5,388 nucleotides of DNA from Gammaproteobacteria bacterium (GTDB lineage: Bacteria; Pseudomonadota; Gammaproteobacteria; DSM-16500): positions 1 to 5,388 of the forward strand of contig VFKI01000059.1 of assembly GCA_009885665.1 (NCBI GenBank), read 5' to 3'. How positions within the stretch are numbered: the first letter of the stretch is position 1; every line of letters starts with the position of its first letter. The translations under genes were made by a program, and so were the position numbers. The notes below the pieces were generated by a model. It did no database searches and had not been told where the DNA came from. It was given only the letters and a program-made list of their open reading frames with translations. This document shows positions 1-5,388 of the stretch, in pieces.

Positions 1-22
1 TCGAGGCAAAAATGGGTTTTAA

Positions 23-124
23 AGCGCAGTTTACACGCAAGTAAATGAGCATTTAAAACACATTTTTAACGAAGAGTTATCGAAAAAGACAAAGGTGCGG
101 AATGTCGGGTTACAGCCATTTTAA
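23..124 (+). pseudogene. possible decayed fragment of a RhuM-family (virulence protein) gene
   Basis: Between stop codons at 20-22 and 122-124 one frame reads as protein-like sequence with the core VNEHLKHIFNEELSKKTKVR. There is no ATG, GTG or TTG start in this stretch, so it cannot be an intact gene. The pattern of a VNEH-L-K-x-IF segment followed by an acidic EL and then a K/S-rich VRN resembles the N-terminal part of RhuM-like proteins, whose usual form is roughly 'NVNEHLKNIF..GEL...SVIRNFR'. That comparison is from memory of the family and was not tested by alignment. If right, the stretch is a short relic of a mobile or accessory gene lying just ahead of the glycan operon. It could also be chance coding-like sequence in a leader region. 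Confidence 0.3.
30..45. repeat. short inverted repeat (TTTAC / GTAAA)
   Basis: TTTAC at 30-34 is followed, after a 6-nt spacer, by its perfect reverse complement GTAAA at 41-45; a G-U pair could extend the stem by one. The stem is AT-rich and only five pairs long and is not followed by a T run, so it is not a convincing terminator. It overlaps the possible gene relic and may be no more than coding sequence. Confidence 0.3.
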
Positions 125-134
125 TTTACTTATC

Positions 135-140
135 TGAGAA
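135..140 (+). promoter_or_regulatory. weak ribosome binding site for the first gene
   Basis: TGAGAA lies 7 nt before the ATG at 148 and is the only purine-rich Shine-Dalgarno-like element there. It is weaker than the sites of the three downstream genes. The reading frame is open upstream back to a stop at 67-69 but has no alternative ATG, GTG or TTG, so the ATG at 148 is the start despite the weak site. I see no convincing sigma70 -10/-35 pair in 1-147, so the operon promoter may lie further upstream. Confidence 0.4.
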
Positions 141-147
141 TCTATAT

Positions 148-1614
148 ATGTTAACTGCAGCCACGCATTGGATACATACGCATTTGATTGAGGGTGAGGC
201 GATCACTATTACCAATCGCCAGTGTCAGCCTTACCCGGAAGTAACGGGATATTATATTCCTACCTTATTATCGATAGGTGAAGTGGCCTTGGCAACACGT
301 TTTGCCAAGTGGCTGGTCAGCGTGCAAAATCGCGATGGTTCGTTTTCCTTAGCAAATCCAAATATTTCTTATGTATTTGATACCGGTCAAGTGATTCGTG
401 GTTGGGTCAGTTTGTTGCATCGTCTGCCGGAATTAGCGGAACCTTTGCAACGTGCTTGTCAGTGGATTGTGCAAAGTGCGGATGCGCGCACGAGTCGTTT
501 GCAATGTCCTGCGCCGGGTGGTGATTGGAGTTTAGGTGCGCGCGGCGAAGTGAATGAAGGTATTCATTTGTATGTGTTAAAGCCATTACAAGATGCGGCG
601 ACGTTATTAAATGCGCCTGATATTCGCGTGGCAGCCGATCGTGCTTTGGATTATTATCTCAAAAATTTGTCTGTGACGGATTTCCATTTGCCCAATGCAT
701 TGACGCATTTTTATGCTTATATGCAAGAAGCTTTATTTGAATTGGGTTGTGTGGATGAGGTGGTTCAGGGGATGGCAGGCGTGGCGATTTTACAACAAGA
801 TAGCGGCGCGGTGCCAGGTTATCATGATGTCAATTGGGTGTGTTCAACCGGTTTGGCGCAACTCGCAAAAGTCTGGTATTTATTAGGCGAAGATGTGCGC
901 GCCGATCGCGCCATGCAATTTTTAGCGCAATTACAAAATGGCAGTGGCGGTTTTTATGGTGCGTATGGTGTGAATGCAACGTATTTTCCGGTAGATGAAA
1001 TTTCCTGGGCAGTTAAATATGCAATTGATGCAGAATGCTTGCGGGTCGCTAGACATTTTGATACCACTGCGCACCATTATGCACCCGTGATGAATCCTCA
1101 CGATGGCCGCGCCCACGCAATTTTAGCAGAAGCAGCGCATGCGTCGCGCATATTGGATGCAGGTTGTGGTAATGGCCGTTATGCTGCGTTAATCAAGCAA
1201 AAATTACCGCAGGTAGATGTGCACGCAGTCGATGTGTCAAATGAAATGTTGCGTCATGTGCCGCCAACGATTAGTTGCAAAAATGCCAGTATTCAAAATT
1301 TACCTTATCCGGATAATTATTTTGATTTAGTGTATTGTGTTGAAGCATTGGAGCATGTGCCGCATCCTGCGGCAGCGATTAAGGAAATGACGCGGGTGTT
1401 ACGCCCGGGTGGACGTCTCATTATTATCGATAAAAATTTGGCGCATCAAGGTGCATTGCAAATTGAAAGTTGGGAGCGCTGGTTTGATATTCAAGCATTG
1501 ACGGGTTTGTTATGCGCGGCAGGCTTGACGCCACGCACAGAATTTGTCGGCTATGATGATCATCCTGCGGATGGGTTATTTGTTGCGTGGTATGGATATA
1601 AGGCAATTTCATAG
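148..1614 (+). CDS. fusion of alpha/alpha-toroid-like domain and SAM-dependent methyltransferase
   Basis: This 488-residue protein has two parts. Residues about 1-300 are an all-helical domain with recurring W-L-x-x-Q-N-x-x-G-S/G-F units (WLVSVQNRDGSF near 55-66, FLAQLQNGSGGF near 258-269) and conserved-looking stretches YPEVTGYYIPTLL (29-41) and VFDTGQVIRGW (76-86). This pattern is typical of alpha/alpha toroids such as the squalene-cyclase/prenyltransferase superfamily and six-hairpin glycosidases; no DxDD cyclase motif is seen. Residues about 320-488 are a class I (Methyltransf_11-type) methyltransferase: motif I LDAGCGNGRY (336-345), the acidic D362 after the second strand, FDLVYCVEALEHV (392-404), then RPGG (419-422). 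There is no signal peptide or membrane segment, so it is probably cytoplasmic. It lies 8 nt upstream of the asnB-like gene. Methylation of a glycan intermediate is inferred from context; the role of the toroid domain is unknown. Confidence 0.85.
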   Translation: MLTAATHWIHTHLIEGEAITITNRQCQPYPEVTGYYIPTLLSIGEVALATRFAKWLVSVQNRDGSFSLANPNISYVFDTGQVIRGWVSLLHRLPELAEPLQRACQWIVQSADARTSRLQCPAPGGDWSLGARGEVNEGIHLYVLKPLQDAATLLNAPDIRVAADRALDYYLKNLSVTDFHLPNALTHFYAYMQEALFELGCVDEVVQGMAGVAILQQDSGAVPGYHDVNWVCSTGLAQLAKVWYLLGEDVRADRAMQFLAQLQNGSGGFYGAYGVNATYFPVDEISWAVKYAIDAECLRVARHFDTTAHHYAPVMNPHDGRAHAILAEAAHASRILDAGCGNGRYAALIKQKLPQVDVHAVDVSNEMLRHVPPTISCKNASIQNLPYPDNYFDLVYCVEALEHVPHPAAAIKEMTRVLRPGGRLIIIDKNLAHQGALQIESWERWFDIQALTGLLCAAGLTPRTEFVGYDDHPADGLFVAWYGYKAIS

Positions 1615-1616
1615 GA
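1612..1616 (+). promoter_or_regulatory. ribosome binding site of the asnB-like gene, overlapping the upstream stop
   Basis: TAGGA contains the TAG stop of the methyltransferase-fusion gene and serves as an AGGA-type Shine-Dalgarno site 6 nt before the ATG at 1623. The shared sequence suggests translational coupling between the two genes. Confidence 0.6.
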
Positions 1617-1622
1617 TTTGCT

Positions 1623-3254
1623 ATGTGCGGTATTTTATTTAGCACAGTATCGGATTTATCTGACAGTGCGTTTAAGCGGGCATTAAATTGCATGGCATAT
1701 CGTGGGCCAGATGCGGATGGTGTCTTGCGACATAATAATTTATTATTAGGGCATCGCCGTCTTGCCATTATTGATTTAGATAAGCGTGCCAATCAACCTT
1801 TACGCTCAGCGGATGGCCGTTATACAATTATTTTTAATGGCGAAATTTATAATTATCGTGAGTTAAGCAAACGTCACGCATTAGATTTACAAACGTGTTC
1901 AGATACAGAAGTGTTGTTAGCATTATATGCATTGCTGGGCGCGAGTATGCTGGCTGAATTAAATGGCATGTTTGCTTTTGTGATTGTTGATTGCATGACG
2001 GGAAGTTGGTTTGCTGCACGTGATCGTCTAGGCATTAAGCCACTTTATCAAATGGCCTATCGTGATGGTTTGTTATTATCATCAGAACCTGCGCCATTAT
2101 TAGCAATTGCCAGCAGCTTGCAATTTGATCCGGTGGGTGTGCGTCAATATCGTAAGCTGCGTACGTTTTTTAATGGCCGTACCCTCTGGCAGGGCATATC
2201 GCAATTTCCTGCGGCACATTATCAAACTGCACAAGGTCGCTATATTCGTTGGTGGCATTTACCTGAGGGTGAAAAAAATCCACCGGATGATATGGCGTTA
2301 CGCCAATTGATTGTTGATGCAGTTAAAATCCGCGAAGTCGCAGATGTGCCGGTGGGGGCTTATCTCAGTGGTGGATTAGACAGTACGATTGTCACAGGTC
2401 TGGCGCAGCAGCGTACCGATAGCTGGACGATTGGTTTTAGCGATAGCAATGAATTTGCTTGGGCACAGATAGCGGCCACAGCATTTGGCAGTCGTCATCA
2501 TGCGATCAGCGTTGCCCATGAAGATTTTCTAGCAACGGCTGCCAGTATGATTGCACAGCGCTGTGAACCTTTGTCTGTGCCAAATGAAGTTTTGTTATAT
2601 CAAATGACGCGTGAAGTGGCTAAATGTAATAAAGTGGTGTTAAGTGGTGAAGGCGCTGATGAAGTATGTTTTGGTTACGACCGTATTTTTCGCTGGGCGG
2701 CACATCATCCTTGGGATCTTGCGCAGTTTGCTGCACTGTATGCGTATGGCTCACATGATGATTTAGAAATCGTTGAGGATGCGGTCGCGCCTTTTTTAAA
2801 ACAAGGTAATGCATTGGCGATCGTGGCGGCATTTTTTCAAATTGCGCATTTGCATGGATTATTGCGGCGTTTGGATAGTGCCACGATGTTGTGTAGCGTA
2901 GAAGCGCGCGTGCCATTTGTTGATTACCGTGTCGTTGAAGCATTTGCTGGCACACCATTTGCATGGCGTATGGCGGGGGGTGAAGTTAAAGCACCGCTTA
3001 AACGTATTTTTGCTGATGTAGTACCGACCGCTATTTTACAACGTCCCAAGTTGGGCTTTCCGGTGCCCTTACAGCAAGTCGGATTGGATAATGCGACTGG
3101 CGCGACGTGGATGGATCGCTGGTTTGCCTTCAATTTATCAGTATTGGCTAAAACGCCTATTAAGGATATAGAAAATGAAGATGATCATTTTAGCCGCAGG
3201 ACGCGGCGAACGGCTGATGCCACTAACACAAAACACCCCCAAGCCACTGATTGA
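1623..3254 (+). CDS. glutamine-dependent asparagine synthetase homologue (AsnB-like amidotransferase)
   Basis: This 543-residue protein has the full two-domain layout of class II asparagine synthetases. The N-terminal glutaminase starts MCGI with nucleophile Cys2 and shows YRGPDADG (26-33), GHRRLAIIDL (43-52), FNGEIYNYREL (71-81), SDTE (93-96) and ARDRLGIKPLY (132-142). The synthetase half has the PP-loop SGGLDS (249-254), SGEGADE (341-347), VEARVPFVDYRVVE (426-439) and KAPLKRIF (456-463). All motifs for glutamine hydrolysis and ATP-dependent adenylation of a carboxylate are intact, so it should be active. The family converts aspartate to asparagine with glutamine and ATP, but homologues inside polysaccharide loci are often thought to amidate sugar acids, and the neighbours here favour that. 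The domain consensus seems to end near WFAFNLSVL (500-508); the remaining residues are an unusual R/T/D-rich tail that overlaps the next gene by 80 nt. The start is fixed by the need for Cys2. Confidence 0.95.
   Translation: MCGILFSTVSDLSDSAFKRALNCMAYRGPDADGVLRHNNLLLGHRRLAIIDLDKRANQPLRSADGRYTIIFNGEIYNYRELSKRHALDLQTCSDTEVLLALYALLGASMLAELNGMFAFVIVDCMTGSWFAARDRLGIKPLYQMAYRDGLLLSSEPAPLLAIASSLQFDPVGVRQYRKLRTFFNGRTLWQGISQFPAAHYQTAQGRYIRWWHLPEGEKNPPDDMALRQLIVDAVKIREVADVPVGAYLSGGLDSTIVTGLAQQRTDSWTIGFSDSNEFAWAQIAATAFGSRHHAISVAHEDFLATAASMIAQRCEPLSVPNEVLLYQMTREVAKCNKVVLSGEGADEVCFGYDRIFRWAAHHPWDLAQFAALYAYGSHDDLEIVEDAVAPFLKQGNALAIVAAFFQIAHLHGLLRRLDSATMLCSVEARVPFVDYRVVEAFAGTPFAWRMAGGEVKAPLKRIFADVVPTAILQRPKLGFPVPLQQVGLDNATGATWMDRWFAFNLSVLAKTPIKDIENEDDHFSRRTRRTADATNTKHPQATD
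3162..3166 (+). promoter_or_regulatory. ribosome binding site of the nucleotidyltransferase gene, inside the asnB-like gene
   Basis: AAGGA lies 8 nt before the ATG at 3175 and inside the coding sequence of the preceding gene. It supports the 3175 start, which gives the family-typical MK-x-IILAAG N-terminus rather than a later internal ATG at 3181. Confidence 0.7.
3175..3254 (+). other. 80-nt out-of-frame overlap of two genes (overprinted C-terminus)
   Basis: The last 26 codons and the stop of the asnB-like gene share bases with the first 26 or so codons of the nucleotidyltransferase. In the second frame these bases encode the invariant nucleotide-binding loop LAAGRGERL and TPKPLI, so that frame is the constrained one. 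The asnB frame yields a tail (NEDDHFSRRTRRTADATNT...) with no resemblance to the family. The other two frames have stops just before the overlap (TAA at 3161-3163, TAG at 3169-3171). The tail therefore looks like a by-product of a lost original stop, through a small indel or point change, rather than a conserved extension. Confidence 0.8.
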
Positions 3255-3939
3255 TATGGGGAATGGCAAAACTTTATTGGAAGAACAGTTATTAAGTATC
3301 AAGGCATCGGGCGCAATTGATGAAATTGTGTTGGTGATTGGTTATCTTGCTGAACAAATAGAAGCAAAAATGCGTTTTTATACGGATCAAGGCTATCGCA
3401 TTTCTACGATTTATAATCCTTTTTGGAAAGTTTCCAACAATTTATTATCACTATGGCTAGCACGTAATGTGATTGAGCATGATGATGTAATGATTACTAA
3501 TGGTGATAATATTTTTAGTGCACCAATTTTTGCGGGATTAGCAAGTCAAAAAGAAGGTATTTGGCTGTCTGCTTGCCGTAAACAAAAGTTTGATAATGAC
3601 GATATGAAAATTCATTTTGAAGAGGGCTTTGTGGCGGAAGTGAGTAAAACCATTGCAGCAGGGTGTGCTGAAGCTGAATCTCCGGGTCTGGTGATGGTGA
3701 ATGGATTGCGAGCGCGTCAATTATTTCTTGAACATTTGGAAGGTGTGGTGCGTGATGATAATAATAACCGCTATTGGTTGGAAATTTTTAATCGTATGTG
3801 GTCAAAAGGCGTGCCGGTTAAGCCATGGTTTTTTACGTCTGCCGGTAATTGGCAGGAAGTGGATTTTCATGTTGATGTTGATTTTGTAAAGAAAATATTG
3901 GCTGATAAAGTAAAGCGCGTGGCAGTGGAGGTAGTGTGA
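3175..3939 (+). CDS. sugar-phosphate/phosphocholine nucleotidyltransferase, LicC-like
   Basis: This 254-residue enzyme is a single-domain GT-A-like nucleotidyltransferase. It shows the signature loop LAAGRGERL (6-14) followed by TPKPLI with Lys23, which bind the NTP; the segment NPFWKVSNNLLSLWLAR (81-97), matching the 'NN-x-x-SLW-L-A' stretch of LicC-type enzymes; the metal-binding NGD (109-111); FDNDDMKIHF (139-148); and a late EVDF (228-231) that could supply the second metal-ligating acid. Its length is about that of pneumococcal LicC. LicC makes CDP-choline from CTP and phosphocholine; relatives activate other sugar or alcohol phosphates, so the exact substrate is open. A cytoplasmic role supplying an activated donor to the adjacent gene, which starts with a CDP-glycerol-transferase-like domain, is a reasonable inference. 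The stop overlaps the next start by 4 nt, so the two are probably co-translated. Confidence 0.88.
   Translation: MKMIILAAGRGERLMPLTQNTPKPLIDMGNGKTLLEEQLLSIKASGAIDEIVLVIGYLAEQIEAKMRFYTDQGYRISTIYNPFWKVSNNLLSLWLARNVIEHDDVMITNGDNIFSAPIFAGLASQKEGIWLSACRKQKFDNDDMKIHFEEGFVAEVSKTIAAGCAEAESPGLVMVNGLRARQLFLEHLEGVVRDDNNNRYWLEIFNRMWSKGVPVKPWFFTSAGNWQEVDFHVDVDFVKKILADKVKRVAVEVV
3926..3932 (+). promoter_or_regulatory. strong Shine-Dalgarno deciding a GTG start
   Basis: TGGAGGT is a near-perfect Shine-Dalgarno sequence at the end of the nucleotidyltransferase gene. The only usable start in the downstream frame is GTG at 3936-3938: the frame is closed by TAA at 3906-3908 and has no ATG, GTG or TTG between. 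Spacing from GGAGG to the GTG is only 4 nt, shorter than usual. The next in-frame candidates (GTG 4017, ATG 4029) would remove the conserved-looking FYHVDAFEVANYAPIW beginning. Confidence 0.65.
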
Positions 3940-5388
3940 TCATTGAGTTTTACCATGTCGATGCCTTTGAAGTTGCGAATTATGCACCTATCTGGCGGCA
4001 ATTAATTCACCTGGGGGTGGATGCGCGCATGGTGGCGGTGCGTGGCGCGAATAATACTGCGGCGCAAAATTGGTTTGATTATGATCGTTTTTTGCAGTAT
4101 TGCTATGCGTATAATATTCCTTTTTCCGATCAAGTTGATCCTACCGCAGCGGTTGCGGTAACAACGCAAAACGCTTATATTTTAAATGAATATGCGCGTC
4201 GTGTTCGTTTAATGTATGGCCCGATCTTGTATCCTAAGGCGTGGGGGTTACAGCCAGAATCCGTGCAACCGTTTGATGCGGTATTGGTGCATGGTGAAGC
4301 CTATGCTAAACGTTTTTCGCCTTGGTTGGCGCATGATAAATTACCGGTGATTGGTTATCCGCGATATGATGATTTTTTTGCAGGGCAATTACAAAAGTCG
4401 ACTATTCGTAAACGCTGGAAAATAGAAACTAACAAACCCATATTGGCTTTTTTACCCACCTGGGGTGAAAATAGTGGCTTTGAATTATTTTTTCCGACAT
4501 TATTATCATTAGCCAGTCAGTATCACATTATTCTGCGGCCGCATCACTGTACCACACGTTTTGAACATGAGCGCATCGCGTTGATGCAATCCAGTGGTTT
4601 ATTGATTTTAGAAAACGCGTTTGATTTGTCAGAGCTTTATGCACTCGCAGATGTGGTGGTGACGGATGTGCGCAGTGGCGGTTTTTTTGAAGCGTGTTTG
4701 TGTGATACGCCAACAGTGGGGATGGTGTTAGATGAAACAGAGCGTAGTGGCTGGTTAGCGCAACAGCACGTGGCTGAAATGACCAGTGTGTGTAGTATGC
4801 CTCAACAATTAGAACGAAGCATTGCTGACGCATTATCGTCAACAGCGCAAGGATGTGCGCGGCAGCGTTGGGCGGAGCAGCATGTTGCTTTTCGTGATGG
4901 CACGGCGGCAAAACATGCGGCCGAGGCATTAATTAAACTCGCCGCACCCACCGCAACTCAAAAAATTATTTTACCTGCCCAAGCTAAAAAAATATTATTT
5001 TTATTAGGCAGTGCCAATATGAGTGGCGGCACGTATGTTATTTTGCAACATGCACAATTTTTACAAGATGCTGGGTATGATGTGACGATTGCTTTAGTGT
5101 TTATGGATGCGGCAGAATTAACGACTTTAAAAGATTCGCCGAACTGTTGGCATGCGGCTATTCAGACGCTACATTTCAAGCAAGTCAATGAAATTGCCGA
5201 CATGCATTATGATATTGCCATTTTTACCTGGTGGGCAACACTGTATCAAATTGAAAAAGTGCAAGCAAAATATTTTGTTTATTTTATTCAGTCAATTGAA
5301 TCACGCTTTTATCCGCTAGAAAAAAGTTTCTTACGTGATTTGGTGGGTCGCACATATCAATTAGGCTTACCGGTGATCACTGAGGCAA
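3936..5388 (+). CDS. bifunctional transferase: CDP-glycerol glycerophosphotransferase-like domain plus glycosyltransferase domain (partial, 3' end outside window)
   Basis: At least 484 codons are open from the GTG to the window edge, with no stop. Residues about 1-335 resemble the TagB/TagF-type GT-B fold: RLMYGPILYPKAW (91-103), DAVLVHGEAYAKRF (114-127), GYPRYDDFF (140-148), LAFLPTWGENS (170-180), ILRPHH (199-204) and DLSELYALADVVVTD (230-244) followed by RSGGFFEA. These enzymes move polyol-phosphate units from CDP donors. The usual WHG histidine seems replaced by Tyr in RLMYG, while the RPH histidine remains. After a linker (about 335-350), residues 351-484 begin a second GT-B domain: KKILFLLGSANMSGGTYVIL, then TWWAT and YFVYFIQSIESRFYP, which recall the N-terminal half of WsaF-like rhamnosyltransferases. 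No signal peptide or membrane span is seen, so it probably works at the inner face of the membrane. It follows the nucleotidyltransferase with a 4-nt overlap. Acceptor and donor cannot be read from sequence. Confidence 0.82.
   Translation, partial: MIIEFYHVDAFEVANYAPIWRQLIHLGVDARMVAVRGANNTAAQNWFDYDRFLQYCYAYNIPFSDQVDPTAAVAVTTQNAYILNEYARRVRLMYGPILYPKAWGLQPESVQPFDAVLVHGEAYAKRFSPWLAHDKLPVIGYPRYDDFFAGQLQKSTIRKRWKIETNKPILAFLPTWGENSGFELFFPTLLSLASQYHIILRPHHCTTRFEHERIALMQSSGLLILENAFDLSELYALADVVVTDVRSGGFFEACLCDTPTVGMVLDETERSGWLAQQHVAEMTSVCSMPQQLERSIADALSSTAQGCARQRWAEQHVAFRDGTAAKHAAEALIKLAAPTATQKIILPAQAKKILFLLGSANMSGGTYVILQHAQFLQDAGYDVTIALVFMDAAELTTLKDSPNCWHAAIQTLHFKQVNEIADMHYDIAIFTWWATLYQIEKVQAKYFVYFIQSIESRFYPLEKSFLRDLVGRTYQLGLPVITEA

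Noticed and set aside
1..44. Short open frame ending at TAA 42-44 (ends ...AQFTRK) as the 3' end of an upstream gene
   Set aside because: Only 13 codons are visible and no family is recognisable; all three frames close soon after the left edge, so this one has no special support.
110..136. Possible sigma70 promoter (TTACAG ... TATCTG)
   Set aside because: The spacing is 15 nt and the -10 matches the consensus at only about half of the positions, so I could not support it as a promoter.
1555..1564. 10-bp perfect palindrome GATGATCATC
   Set aside because: It lies inside the methyltransferase coding sequence (codons around YDDHPAD), is too short for a terminator and has no associated regulatory signals; probably chance.
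1424..1792. 122-codon open frame on the minus strand across the junction of the first two genes
   Set aside because: It runs antisense to two well-supported genes, has no recognisable domain and a low-complexity H/P/R-rich composition typical of shadow frames.
2107..2310. 67-codon plus-strand open frame in another phase of the asnB-like gene
   Set aside because: It is fully contained in a conserved gene and has no Shine-Dalgarno or protein family resemblance.
2620..2964. 114-codon minus-strand open frame inside the asnB-like gene
   Set aside because: It is a shadow of the conserved synthetase domain, with no start context or domain evidence.
4528..4929. 133-codon open frame on the minus strand
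   Set aside because: It is antisense to the TagB/TagF-like domain, which is supported by motifs on both sides; the translation is rich in His, Ala and Pro with no family features.
1..5388. CRISPR array, tRNA, rRNA, insertion sequence or rho-independent terminator
   Set aside because: No regularly spaced repeats, cloverleaf, transposase motifs, terminal inverted repeats or GC hairpin followed by a T run were seen; the genes are packed with almost no spacer.

Overview
The window holds four tightly packed genes, all on the + strand, in what looks like one operon for a cell-surface polysaccharide or another secreted glycan. The base composition is moderately AT-rich by eye (many TTA, ATT and GAT codons, but also frequent GCG and CGT), and Shine-Dalgarno sequences are clear. 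That fits a Gram-negative proteobacterium, perhaps a low-GC gammaproteobacterium. This taxonomic guess is weak, because the window contains no rRNA, tRNA or housekeeping gene.

Layout: bases 1-147 have no complete gene. They carry a short stretch that reads like a decayed tail of a RhuM-type gene (low confidence), a small inverted repeat, and the leader of the first gene. Gene 1 (148-1614) is a two-domain protein: an N-terminal alpha/alpha-toroid-like domain joined to a C-terminal SAM-dependent methyltransferase. Gene 2 (1623-3254) is a complete glutamine-dependent asparagine synthetase homologue (class II glutaminase plus ATP-pyrophosphatase synthetase domain). Its last 26 codons are read through the start of gene 3 in another frame. 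Gene 3 (3175-3939) is a sugar-phosphate or phosphocholine nucleotidyltransferase of LicC type. Gene 4 (from 3936, running off the right edge) joins a CDP-glycerol-glycerophosphotransferase-like domain to the start of a second glycosyltransferase domain resembling WsaF/rhamnosyltransferase-type enzymes. It has no stop in the window.

How the genes may work together (inference): gene 3 would make an NDP-activated donor, most plausibly a CDP-activated alcohol or choline-type group. Gene 4 would transfer activated units onto a growing glycan. The AsnB-like enzyme would amidate a carboxyl group, possibly on a sugar acid rather than free aspartate. Gene 1 would methylate the product, its toroid domain perhaps binding or processing the glycan. 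Gaps or overlaps of +8, -80 and -4 nt between the genes support co-transcription and translational coupling. The most notable points are the two domain fusions (genes 1 and 4), the 80-nt overprinted overlap between genes 2 and 3, and the combination of an amidotransferase with a LicC-like nucleotidyltransferase and a TagB/TagF-like transferase.
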